NCBI GenBank assembly: GCA_964571805.1
Contig: CAZNDI010000017.1
Coordinates: forward strand, 1 to 14,620
DNA: 14,620 nucleotides
Direction of reading: 5' to 3'
Source of the DNA: JAUHWS01 sp964571805
Lineage (GTDB): Bacteria > Patescibacteriota > Gracilibacteria > UM-FILTER-43-11
How positions within the stretch are numbered: position 1 is the first letter of the stretch; each line of letters starts with the position of its first letter. A program made the translations under genes and the position numbers. Positions 6,288-13,421 of this stretch are shown here, piece by piece. Below the pieces are notes generated by a model. The model was not told the DNA's origin, ran no database searches, and worked only from the letters and a program-made list of their open reading frames with translations.

Positions 6288-7451
6288 ATGAAAAAAAACC
6301 GTAATCTAACACTCCTTTATCTTCACAGTATTTTCTTTGAGCTGAGTGACAGCATGTTGGCTTTGGCTTTGCCGATTTTTATTTATCAACTTTATGGGTC
6401 GATCACGGCTGTCTTTATTTTTCAATTGGCATGGACGTTGATTGATGCGGTGATTTTTATCCCTGTTTTTAATTTAGGGATGCATTTGAAAAATCCTAAG
6501 TATTTTATGGCCTTGGGAGTCATTTTTTATGTTATTTCTCTGTACTTTTTTGGGAAAACAAGTTCAGAAGATACGAGCTACATGATTCCTGCCACGATTT
6601 TCTTTTCACTGTACGTGAGTTTTTATTGGTTGATTCGCCATTGGTTTTTTTCTCTCAATTCCGATCACGAAAAAATGGGGAAACAAGTCAGCTCTATGAA
6701 TTTGATCATGTTGTTGATGGGTTTCGTAGGGCCCATCCTGGCAGGTATACTTAGTAAATTTGCCTCGTTTAACATCACTTTTTTATTCGGTGCTTTTTTT
6801 GCAGTTTTAGGAATCGTCCCCATCTTATTTTTTCATGCGCCTGCTCACCCAAGGCAGTACGGATTTAAAAAAGTGTTGAAAATCCTCGGGAAACCGGAAC
6901 TAAAGCTTATAAGAATCACTCATTTTTGGGACGGTTTCGATTATAATTTTTCCGGTATTGGCTGGCTGTTGGCTTTCACGATTTTTGTAGGGAGCATTTT
7001 AGATTTGGGTTTACTGGTGGGCTTGAGCACCCTTTTGATTTTGCTGGCCAATTGGGGAATAGGGAAATGGTTTGATGCTAGGAAGCGTAAAGAAGCCCTA
7101 AATAAGACCACAGCTTTTCATGTCACAACCACCTTTCTTTTGAGCACCACTTTCTTCTTCCCCAGTTTGACGTACGCGTGGGCAGTGGGCTTTCTCAATC
7201 AGCTTTCGGGCGTGGCCAGCAGCACCGTGAATGAAGCCTATCTTTATGCACTGAGCAGTAAAATCCACCCCATCCATTTTCACCTGAATCGAGAAATATA
7301 CATGACAATGGGCCGTATTATTAGCTCTGGAGGACTCGCTATTGCTTTCTATTTTCTCCCCAATACCTATCTCTGGCTCGCCATCGCCTTGGGATCATTC
7401 TTCTTGCTGGGAAGGCTTCTGGTGAAGCGCGTGGATCATTTGCTGGATTGA
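6288..7451 (+). CDS. Major facilitator superfamily (MFS) permease
   Basis: An integral membrane protein of 387 residues with about 11-12 hydrophobic segments in the two-bundle MFS layout: segments crowd residues 8-190, a basic cytoplasmic loop follows (HPRQYGFKKVLKILGKPELK, about 187-206), and a second set of segments runs to the C-terminus. Charged loops such as GKWFDARKRKEALNK lie where MFS proteins have cytoplasmic loops. It is transcribed toward the FAD oxidase gene and stops 25 nt from that gene's stop. The hairpin GGATT/AATCC over its stop codon lacks a T-run. The substrate cannot be inferred; drug or metabolite efflux is as plausible as uptake. Confidence 0.85.
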   Translation: MKKNRNLTLLYLHSIFFELSDSMLALALPIFIYQLYGSITAVFIFQLAWTLIDAVIFIPVFNLGMHLKNPKYFMALGVIFYVISLYFFGKTSSEDTSYMIPATIFFSLYVSFYWLIRHWFFSLNSDHEKMGKQVSSMNLIMLLMGFVGPILAGILSKFASFNITFLFGAFFAVLGIVPILFFHAPAHPRQYGFKKVLKILGKPELKLIRITHFWDGFDYNFSGIGWLLAFTIFVGSILDLGLLVGLSTLLILLANWGIGKWFDARKRKEALNKTTAFHVTTTFLLSTTFFFPSLTYAWAVGFLNQLSGVASSTVNEAYLYALSSKIHPIHFHLNREIYMTMGRIISSGGLAIAFYFLPNTYLWLAIALGSFFLLGRLLVKRVDHLLD

Positions 7452-7476
7452 AAAAATCCGAAAAACGTAAACGCAA

Positions 7477-9057
7477 TTATTTCCCATATTTCTCATAAAA
7501 CTGATTCGTAAATAGCCCCTGAGGATCGTATTTTTTCTTTGAGTCAAAGAATTCATCAATTCCCGGATAGGCCTTTTGGAGCTGCTCTTTGGAGTAATAA
7601 AGCTGATAAGGCAAATAAAAGGTACCGCCTAAGTTCGTGGCCACGTCGATTAAATCAGTCGTGGTTTTTTGTAAAATTTTGCTGTCCTTCTCATTTAATT
7701 TTTGATTGAAATAGAGGACAAAGGCAAACCTGTCTTCTTTGGCATAGGGGAGAGCGGTGATCGTGTCTTTGCTGACTATACGGATCGTCACATTGAGTAA
7801 ATTGGCTTTATTCTCAATCACTGTTTTTCTGAGTCCATCCACAAAGTCCGGCATCTTTTCGTGAGGAATGAAGTATTCTTGTAGGATGTCGGTGTCTTTG
7901 AGGCGATTTTTTAAGTATCCCATACTGTCGTACATTTCCTGATTGCGGGAAACCAAACAGACCTCTTTTTGGCTCATGGCCTCGTTGCGGGTGCAAAGAT
8001 GAATAGAAGGTTCCACATATTTTTCCAACATCCAACGCGTCCATCGGCCAAGCTTCCCAGTTTTAGAAAAATTGATGACCAAACGATTGACCCAGTCGTT
8101 GTCGGAGAATTCAAGAGGAGCAGGTGGCCCTTCAAATGAGATCTTTTCGTATTTATGGATGACTGTTTCTGTTAAATAGGAGGAAGGGGAAACAGAGATT
8201 CTCCCGTACAACAAGCCGACCTGATCATTTCCTTCAATCTTATTTTTGTAATATGCAGGAAAATCCTTGTAATCCATGGTATCACTCGTCAGTGCATACA
8301 TTTCATTGTCCACCACCTCCAAATCAGCCTCTAGAATGACCCCAAAAAGCCCATAGCCTCCTAAGACTGACTTGAAGAGTTCGGGATTTTCCGTAGGACT
8401 AGCGGTTTTAATCTCCCCATCGCTGAGCATCACCTTGAGAGATTTGACGGTCGAAGCAATTTGACCCGGGTCGTGAGCGATGCCATGCGCGTTCACGCTG
8501 AGTGTCCCACCGACGGTAAAGATGTTGATGGACTGCATGGCTTTGACTGAGAGCCCTTCTTTGTCTAAATACTTTTGGACCTCGGACCATAACGCTCCAC
8601 TTTGAACTGTCAAAACCTTATTCTCCTTGTCCAATTTCATCTGATTCAGCCCTTTCATGTTCAAAATCAATCCATTTTGACTGAACGATTGGCCTCCCAT
8701 GCTGTGCTGTTGGCCGGCACTAGTGATTTTGAGATCATGCTCTCTGGCGAAAAGCAGGGCTTTTTTCAGCTCCTCCTCCGACGTGATTTTAACGATTCCG
8801 TACACCGCTGTTTTATTCAGACAACTGGCATCATTGATGAATCCCCCTTTTTGTTGAAACTCCAAAAGCTCCTCCGGGGAATCAATCATGATTGTGGTCA
8901 CCTTGGCTAAATCTGTATTTTTGGGATAAATGAAATCACAATTCTTGCCATGAACTGGGGCGGCAGCGTATTCGTGAATTTTGAGGGTTAAAAAAAGAAA
9001 GAGGACGAAAAAGAAGAAGGTGAAGAGGCGTTTTTTGGTGAGGAGGGATTTTTTCAT
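7477..9057 (-). CDS. Membrane-anchored FAD-linked oxidase, VAO/PCMH family
   Basis: A 526-residue flavoprotein of the vanillyl-alcohol oxidase fold, related to sugar-1,4-lactone oxidases and DprE1-like enzymes. Residues 11-25 form a single hydrophobic anchor, so the enzyme probably faces outward or is membrane-tethered. The FAD domain follows at about 80-260: VKITSEEELKKALLFA, SAGQQHSMGGQS (113-124, with His118 at the flavin-contact position), and SVNAHGIAHDPG. The C-terminal signature KYDPQGLFTNQFYEKYG (about 509-525) is typical of the family. The substrate domain between them gives no clear assignment. It is the last gene of the seven-gene minus-strand run, 43 nt after the PPOX-like gene. 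A partner electron acceptor is not evident; oxygen is possible. Confidence 0.85.
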   Translation of the reverse strand: MKKSLLTKKRLFTFFFFVLFLFLTLKIHEYAAAPVHGKNCDFIYPKNTDLAKVTTIMIDSPEELLEFQQKGGFINDASCLNKTAVYGIVKITSEEELKKALLFAREHDLKITSAGQQHSMGGQSFSQNGLILNMKGLNQMKLDKENKVLTVQSGALWSEVQKYLDKEGLSVKAMQSINIFTVGGTLSVNAHGIAHDPGQIASTVKSLKVMLSDGEIKTASPTENPELFKSVLGGYGLFGVILEADLEVVDNEMYALTSDTMDYKDFPAYYKNKIEGNDQVGLLYGRISVSPSSYLTETVIHKYEKISFEGPPAPLEFSDNDWVNRLVINFSKTGKLGRWTRWMLEKYVEPSIHLCTRNEAMSQKEVCLVSRNQEMYDSMGYLKNRLKDTDILQEYFIPHEKMPDFVDGLRKTVIENKANLLNVTIRIVSKDTITALPYAKEDRFAFVLYFNQKLNEKDSKILQKTTTDLIDVATNLGGTFYLPYQLYYSKEQLQKAYPGIDEFFDSKKKYDPQGLFTNQFYEKYGK

Positions 9058-9100
9058 GTTTTAAAAGGCACCATTATTTATTGGATTTTTGCCCATACAA

Positions 9101-9550
9101 TTATAAACGAAATTCCTCAATTCCATCTTTACCGTAAAGCTCATCATTCCAGAACTTTATGTAAGTCGGCTCAATGACCCATACTTTGGATGAATTATTT
9201 TCCTGTCTTGCCCATTCAACGTTGATCTTTTCTAAAAATTCAGGGAAGTTTTTATTGTGTAAATTTACACCTCTCTCTATCTCCTGATCATTTTTGGCAA
9301 TACGACATATGCCCTTGGCCTGAACGGCCTTTCTGTCTTTGTGATTTTTTGGATTATACCAAGCCACACTGAAAGCGACCTGCGGATTCTTTAGAATTTG
9401 CTCGCTATGCTTAGCCTCCACATTGGAAATGAAGTACAACTTAAAATCTTTATCGATGCCGTAGAAAATATTGCTAATCCAGGGCTCCGTATCGGCTGAG
9501 GCGAGGACTAATAGTCGTTGGGATTCTAAAAATTTGAGTAAATGGTCCAT
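9101..9550 (-). CDS. PPOX-class flavin-binding protein, YhbP/UPF0306-like
   Basis: A 149-residue split-barrel protein of the pyridoxamine-phosphate-oxidase-like class. The expected order is present: LVLASADTEPWISNIFYGIDKDFKLYFISN (strands 1-3), HSEQILKNPQVAFSV, QAKGICRIAKNDQEIERG, and a C-terminal VWVIEPTYIKFWND. This matches the general layout of E. coli YhbP. Members bind FMN, F420 or heme; the sequence does not decide which. It may reduce small molecules or act in redox stress. It sits between the methyltransferase (55 nt) and the FAD oxidase (43 nt), so a shared redox role with the oxidase is conceivable but unproven. No Shine-Dalgarno precedes the ATG. Confidence 0.8.
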   Translation of the reverse strand: MDHLLKFLESQRLLVLASADTEPWISNIFYGIDKDFKLYFISNVEAKHSEQILKNPQVAFSVAWYNPKNHKDRKAVQAKGICRIAKNDQEIERGVNLHNKNFPEFLEKINVEWARQENNSSKVWVIEPTYIKFWNDELYGKDGIEEFRL

Positions 9551-9605
9551 GTGAATTTAAGAATTATTTTTCAGAGTTAGTTTTTAAGGAATGAGAAATC
9601 CTGAA

Positions 9606-10382
9606 TTACGATTTTGGTATAGCTATACGTGCCTCTTGGACCAATCCATAACCGCGCTGCGCCTGGGATTTTAGCTCCAATGAGCCGTAATACTGGAGGG
9701 AATCCTCTGCTGTGATTAAGGTACTGCAATGGATTAAGGTGAAGTATTTTTCCAATATTTCTTCTAAGGATGGTTGTCTTGGAAAGTGTGCGACGCGACG
9801 ACCTGGATTATAAGTGAATATCAGGCGACCAGAAGGCTTTAAAAGTTTCGACATTTTCCTGAATGTAGAGCCAAGATCTGCTACCTCATGCAACGCTGCC
9901 AGGCTCATAATGACATCAATGGAGTGGGGCGTAGCAATCGTACTAATTTGCTCCGCGCCCACATTTTTGAAGCTTATGTTCGTGACGCCAAGAATGTCTG
10001 CAATTTTTCGTGCTGTTTTAATTTCTTTGGGGTCAAAATCTGTAGCCATAAGATGCAGGTCAGGAAAATGATGGGCAAGAGTCATTTCATGAAATGCTGG
10101 ACCACAGGCTACAGAAAGTAAGGATTCATTGCCCTCGAGCTTTAGTACATCAAGAAGCCAATCAAGCTCTTTTTTATAACGCTCGGGATGCACCCACCAT
10201 CCGACTTCAAACCCTTGCTTATTGCTTCTGAAACCCTTAGCCCCAATCCCATCACGCTCACTAGTGAAGATGTCACCCATCTGACGCCCCTTTTCTGTCA
10301 GGGAATATTGCGCGACAAGTTGATGTATAAAATTCAATACCCCTTCTTTTTTGGACCTAATGTTGGCGGTTGGATTTTCCAT
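9606..10382 (-). CDS. Class I SAM-dependent methyltransferase
   Basis: A 258-residue Rossmann-fold methyltransferase. Motif I is LLSVACGP (88-95), the acidic ribose-binding residue is Asp115 in ATDFD, post-I/II residues lie in FKNVGAEQI (138-146), and motif IV is DVIMSLAALHEV (156-167), followed by KLLKPSGRLIFTYNPG. Motif I has VACGP in place of the common DLGCGxG, which some methyltransferases share. The first 60 residues (with GDIFTSERDGIGAKGFRS) form an N-terminal extension that probably shapes substrate choice. The target (small molecule, lipid, RNA or protein) cannot be told. It is separated by 45 nt from the SWEET-like gene and shares its direction. Confidence 0.85.
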   Translation of the reverse strand: MENPTANIRSKKEGVLNFIHQLVAQYSLTEKGRQMGDIFTSERDGIGAKGFRSNKQGFEVGWWVHPERYKKELDWLLDVLKLEGNESLLSVACGPAFHEMTLAHHFPDLHLMATDFDPKEIKTARKIADILGVTNISFKNVGAEQISTIATPHSIDVIMSLAALHEVADLGSTFRKMSKLLKPSGRLIFTYNPGRRVAHFPRQPSLEEILEKYFTLIHCSTLITAEDSLQYYGSLELKSQAQRGYGLVQEARIAIPKS

Positions 10383-10427
10383 AATTCAAGTTTAAGCTTT
10401 TCTAAAACTGGTTTCCATGCGAAGTGC

Positions 10428-11048
10428 TCACCCTCTCCCCACACTAACTTTAATCGTCTCACGCTTGCTATATAAAATGATCAGGATAACCACCAATCCA
10501 TTGCCGAGAATACCGTTCACAATCGGACTAACAAAGGCGATCCAGTCATCTGGATAATCCGCAAAAAGGGCCAAGGTGGCAAAGGAATAAGAGACGACAC
10601 AAATGAGCCAAGCCAAATAGTTTTCTTTGGCGGTTCCTTTTATCAGGCCCACATAAGTGGGGATGTAAGCAATCACATAAATTCCTTGCAAGAGTAAATT
10701 GGATAGACGGGCATTGTCACTGATTTGCCAAAAAATACCAATTCCCATGGCTAATAAAAAGATGATGACTTCTAATCCCTTCACTTTAGTAAATTGACCT
10801 TTGATCGAGGAATAGACCAAAACACTAAAAAGGCAGAGGGTTATCACAATGATAAAAAGGCTTTGCCAAATATTTCCTTTTACAACAGTAAGATAGGTAA
10901 AGGTATTAATAATGCCAGCCAAGAAAAAGATACCCCACGAAGAAGGATTAGGTGTGGATTGGCCTTTAGCCATCTGCCTAAAATAGAAACCGTAACCAAT
11001 TAAAGCTGTGAAGCCAGAAAGGAGACCGAGGATTTGGGATAGGGTCAT
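10428..11048 (-). CDS. 7-TM SWEET/PQ-loop-like membrane protein
   Basis: A 206-residue membrane protein with seven hydrophobic segments (about 4-22, 38-54, 61-79, 91-107, 115-132, 143-161, 172-192) that suit a 3+1+3 arrangement. The first triplet has IGYGFYFRQMAKGQSTPNPSSW, the second AYIPTYVGLIKGTAKENYLAW. This is an internal duplication of the PQ-loop kind seen in SWEET/MtN3 sugar transporters. I chose the ATG at 11048, one base after the asparaginase stop codon and 12 nt downstream of GGAG, instead of a TTG at 11066 that would overlap that gene. It is the clearest Shine-Dalgarno in the window. A solute transporter or sensor role is inferred from fold only. Confidence 0.75.
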   Translation of the reverse strand: MTLSQILGLLSGFTALIGYGFYFRQMAKGQSTPNPSSWGIFFLAGIINTFTYLTVVKGNIWQSLFIIVITLCLFSVLVYSSIKGQFTKVKGLEVIIFLLAMGIGIFWQISDNARLSNLLLQGIYVIAYIPTYVGLIKGTAKENYLAWLICVVSYSFATLALFADYPDDWIAFVSPIVNGILGNGLVVILIILYSKRETIKVSVGRG

Positions 11049-11049
11049 A

Positions 11050-11574
11050 TTATTTATTTTCTCCAAATATGGAAATAAAACGGCCCTTATTTAATAATTT
11101 GGCTACTTCTTCGGGTGAGAAAACTCTTCCATTCATGACTACGTAGGTTCCAGGGCCCAATTCTTGCACTTTGGCTAAAGAATAACCTAGGTTGAAGGGG
11201 GCATCGGAGGGTGAAAAGCCTATGAGAGGAATCATGGAACCCGTTAAAATTATAGTTTGATCCTTTCTTTTTAGCTTCGCTTTTAAAAATCGAGCGGTAT
11301 CGGGCATAGTGTAAGTGCCGTGGGAAATGATGATTTTTGCATGTGGACTTTTTTCTACGACACGGAGGACTTTTTGCACGTCTTTTTCAGTCAGAGCTCG
11401 ACTGTCTTTCATACAAATTTCCGTAAATTCAACTTCTTCATACAAATTTAAACTTTTTATAAAATTCGGAATGCTGGAATGAGAAAGTGGCATGACGGTG
11501 TCCTTGGTGCCATCATAAAAAGAATCAATAGTGCCTCCTGTAATAATGAAATGGATGGTGGATTTTTTAGTCAT
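11050..11574 (-). CDS. Single-domain asparaginase-like protein (N-terminal domain only)
   Basis: Only the N-terminal domain of the bacterial L-asparaginase family is present: 174 residues against about 320-350 for the full enzyme. Motifs seen are ITGGTIDS (11-18, nucleophilic Thr), MKDSRALTEKD (55-65), SHGTYTMPDTA (84-94) and LTGSMIP (110-116). The second motif is normally HGTDTM; its Asp, part of the catalytic Thr-Asp-Lys triad, is Tyr here. The frame is open and ends in a clear TAA, so this does not look like simple decay. It may be an amidase with altered chemistry, or a binding protein. It is 15 nt downstream of rpiB and its stop nearly touches the SWEET-like start, so it is surely co-transcribed. 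Confidence 0.8.
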   Translation of the reverse strand: MTKKSTIHFIITGGTIDSFYDGTKDTVMPLSHSSIPNFIKSLNLYEEVEFTEICMKDSRALTEKDVQKVLRVVEKSPHAKIIISHGTYTMPDTARFLKAKLKRKDQTIILTGSMIPLIGFSPSDAPFNLGYSLAKVQELGPGTYVVMNGRVFSPEEVAKLLNKGRFISIFGENK

Positions 11575-11589
11575 ATTTTAAATTATTTT

Positions 11590-12027
11590 TTAATTCCAAC
11601 GATCAAAAGCATTAAACATCTCAAGTCTTTCTGAGTTGCCATCATATTCTGCCTTAAACCAGGCTTCTAGGATAGAATTTACTTTCTCTTGCTTTGAATT
11701 CCAACCTATCAGACATAACACATTGCATTTATCATAGATTTTTGACCATTCAGCTATTTGTTGATCAGCCGCAAGACAAGCCCGAATGCCGCTGAATTTG
11801 TTAGCGCCTACCTCGACCCCAATCCCTGTCCCGCAGGAGAGGATGGCTACATTGTAATCTTTAGCTAAGACTTTTTTTACGACAGGAGGAATCATATCTT
11901 CAAGTTTGATATCTTCTGAGGCTGATTTGATGCCGAGATTTATATAGTCTAATTTCTTTTTTTCTAAATATTCTATCACAAATTTAATGGCTTGATAACC
12001 GTGTTTGTCTGCTGCTAGATAGATCAT
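11590..12027 (-). CDS. RpiB/LacA/LacB-family sugar-phosphate isomerase
   Basis: A 145-residue member of the ribose-5-phosphate isomerase B family, which interconverts ribose-5-phosphate and ribulose-5-phosphate (LacAB members use galactose-6-phosphate). Seen here: LAADKHGYQAIK (4-15, phosphate and ring-opening residues), LSCGTGIGVEVGANKFSGIRACLAAD (64-88) with catalytic Cys65, and YDKCNVLCLIGW (98-109), where many RpiB have HNDANVLALG. The replacement of that His-Asn pair makes the exact substrate uncertain; a divergent RpiB or another pentose/hexose-phosphate isomerase is possible. It lies 79 nt after the C39-like gene and 15 nt before the asparaginase-like gene. There is no Shine-Dalgarno. 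Confidence 0.85.
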   Translation of the reverse strand: MIYLAADKHGYQAIKFVIEYLEKKKLDYINLGIKSASEDIKLEDMIPPVVKKVLAKDYNVAILSCGTGIGVEVGANKFSGIRACLAADQQIAEWSKIYDKCNVLCLIGWNSKQEKVNSILEAWFKAEYDGNSERLEMFNAFDRWN

Positions 12028-12106
12028 AAATTATGATGATTATTTTTCATCCTTTGGCATATAAATCTCTCCAGCTTGCGGAAGATTAAATTTTTGGCAC
12101 CGTTAG

Positions 12107-12733
12107 TTAACTATAAACAATGACCACATCGTTATCAGTTCCACTTGCATTCCACGCATCAATAAAAGTAGATTTTAGCACTTTCTTGTTTGCCCCTGGG
12201 TTTTTCGGCCCGGATTCATGATAGAAAATATTTTGGTCATCAAATCCTGTAACAACCACGAAATGACCGTGATACAGACCTTCGTTTCCAAGGATTTTAT
12301 TGAGGTCAATCAACATCAATGGAACGTGTCCTTGCTCAATATGAGATTCAACTTCATCAAAAGATAATTTTCTCTTTTCAAAAATATCGTATTTTAATAA
12401 TGTTTTGATTGATTTTAAAAAAACGGGAAGGTCTGTAAACTTCAGGATTTTTTCAGAATCCTTGCCAAAGTGTTTTCGTATAAATGGCTCACCTTGTAAA
12501 AATGGCTCTAAATCTGACTTGGAGTAATATTTAACTTTCAAACCCAGATCATGAAGAACCGTAACAATTTGAGATGTCCAAGTCCACAAGCCATTTTTTC
12601 TGCCAGTGAGCTTATCGAGATCTTTGAGAGAAAAATCCTTATCAAGAAAGTGCTTTAAGACAGATTTCATAGCAACCTGCATACATTGATTTCCATCTTC
12701 CCTGTTTTCATAAAATGGAACTGATAGGTTCAT
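12107..12733 (-). CDS. C39-like cysteine peptidase domain protein
   Basis: A 208-residue protein with the papain-like C39/C39_2 pattern. Cys17 is in GNQCMQVAMKSVLKHF (the family has C-x-P/Q-A-x-x-M-V-L), and His157 is in YHGHFVVVTGFDD, the equivalent of the usual H-Y-V-V-V-x-G-Y. The third catalytic residue is not clear. In C39 proteins this domain trims leader peptides in peptide exporters, but stand-alone C39-like proteins are widespread and mostly unassigned. There is no signal peptide, ABC module or precursor peptide nearby, so bacteriocin processing is not supported. It begins the run of seven minus-strand genes with a -10 box 7 nt upstream, so it may be made from a leaderless mRNA. Confidence 0.75.
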   Translation of the reverse strand: MNLSVPFYENREDGNQCMQVAMKSVLKHFLDKDFSLKDLDKLTGRKNGLWTWTSQIVTVLHDLGLKVKYYSKSDLEPFLQGEPFIRKHFGKDSEKILKFTDLPVFLKSIKTLLKYDIFEKRKLSFDEVESHIEQGHVPLMLIDLNKILGNEGLYHGHFVVVTGFDDQNIFYHESGPKNPGANKKVLKSTFIDAWNASGTDNDVVIVYS

Positions 12734-12740
12734 TGACTTT

Positions 12741-12746
12741 ATTATA
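12741..12746 (-). promoter_or_regulatory. TATAAT box directly upstream of the C39-like gene (leaderless)
   Basis: A perfect minus-strand TATAAT lies 7 nt before the ATG at 12733, so transcription would start on or next to the start codon. No good -35 hexamer is seen 16-18 bp upstream. It probably serves the whole minus-strand gene run. Confidence 0.45.
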
Positions 12747-12859
12747 GACGATTAACAAAATACTCCATGGCCTAATTCATTCTTTCCTCAAGCGGGAGGG
12801 CTGTTTTTACTTTATTTCCTGAATTTTAATCATCAGATATACTTGTTTTGTTTTAACAA

Positions 12860-12865
12860 TATAAT
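12860..12865 (+). promoter_or_regulatory. TATAAT box directly upstream of the TTG-started gene (leaderless)
   Basis: A perfect TATAAT lies 9 nt before the TTG at 12875, giving a start point about 0-4 nt upstream of it. No convincing -35 hexamer at 16-18 bp. It supports the TTG start over the internal ATG at 12923. Confidence 0.45.
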
Positions 12866-12874
12866 CTCATAAAA

Positions 12875-13300
12875 TTGGACAATTTTGAAGAACAAAACAA
12901 AAGAATTGCTGCTGTATTTGGTATGGATAAAGTGCCTCGTGTTAATCGTAAAACGATGCAGTTGTATCTTGAGCATCTTCGTAGAAAAATCACTTTACCC
13001 TGCCAACTCACAGGAAGTGAGGATTTTTATTGGGAAGAATTTTATGTCCTTGGACCTGGCGATCCAGTTGAATACGAAAAATTAAAAGAAAATAAACCCT
13101 CATACACCGACACTTTTGCATTGATTGGTTTTGAAGATATTATGCATGAACACTATGGTATTTTGGCTAAGGTAAAAAGGATCATTGGGAAGAATAAAAA
13201 ACATTTTACGATAGCCCTGGATCAATTAACGTGTACGAATAAATCTTCAGACAACAAACAATTTATAAATGATTATGCGGTTTGGTTTGCTAATTGGTGA
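12875..13300 (+). CDS. Conserved hypothetical protein, TTG start, possibly CcbP-like
   Basis: I do not recognise this protein with certainty. It has 141 residues, is soluble, and has no signal peptide. The dense pattern LPCQLTGSEDFYWEEFYVLGPGD, EYEKLKENKPSYTD, GILAKVKRI and DNKQFINDYAVWFANW suggests a conserved beta-rich fold. The layout faintly recalls small calcium-binding proteins of the cyanobacterial CcbP type, which end in a similar acidic Trp-containing tail; that is a weak guess. I keep the TTG at 12875: no in-frame ATG precedes it (a stop is at 12854), residues 8-30 (KRIAAVFGMDKVPRVNRKT) look part of the fold, and a TATAAT lies 9 nt upstream. The gene diverges from the C39-like gene and precedes the ATPase gene by 121 bp. 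Confidence 0.7.
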   Translation: MDNFEEQNKRIAAVFGMDKVPRVNRKTMQLYLEHLRRKITLPCQLTGSEDFYWEEFYVLGPGDPVEYEKLKENKPSYTDTFALIGFEDIMHEHYGILAKVKRIIGKNKKHFTIALDQLTCTNKSSDNKQFINDYAVWFANW

Positions 13301-13310
13301 TTAGATTTTG

Positions 13311-13324
13311 GCTTATATATAAGC
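13311..13324. repeat. Perfect 14-bp palindrome after the hypothetical gene
   Basis: GCTTATATATAAGC is a perfect palindrome 10 bp after the stop at 13300. No T-run follows, so it is a poor terminator. An operator half of the downstream control region is possible. Confidence 0.4.
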
Positions 13325-13345
13325 TTGAATGGCACTGTATCGTTC

Positions 13346-13401
13346 AGTGTAAATTATAATTGACACTAAAACTATATTTAGTGTAAATTTGAATTATCAC
13401 T
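13346..13401. promoter_or_regulatory. Two tandem 22-bp dyads upstream of the ATPase gene
   Basis: Two sites of the form AGTGTAAATT-nn-AATTnnCACT occupy 13346-13367 and 13380-13401, 34 bp apart from start to start. The first is a palindrome at 10 of 11 base pairs, the second at 8 of 11. A further CACTG/CAGTG pair (13333-13349) lies just upstream. Repeated dyads over a promoter are the usual sign of an operator for a dimeric regulator. Confidence 0.65.
13360..13388 (+). promoter_or_regulatory. Probable promoter of the AAA ATPase gene, inside the dyads
   Basis: A perfect -35 TTGACA (13360-13365) sits in the right half of the first dyad. A weak -10 (GTAAAT, 13383-13388, 17-bp spacing; TGTAAA at 16 bp) sits in the left half of the second. 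Protein bound to either dyad would cover a promoter element, which implies repression. Confidence 0.45.
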
Positions 13402-13421
13402 GAGCTAATTAACCCTCTAAT

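Noticed and set aside
7445..7458. GGATT/AATCC hairpin at the MFS stop as a bidirectional terminator
   Set aside because: A 5-bp stem with A-rich loop and no T-run on either side is too weak.
12107..12733. C39-like peptidase as part of a bacteriocin export system
   Set aside because: No ABC exporter, double-glycine precursor peptide or immunity gene is in the window, and the neighbours are metabolic.
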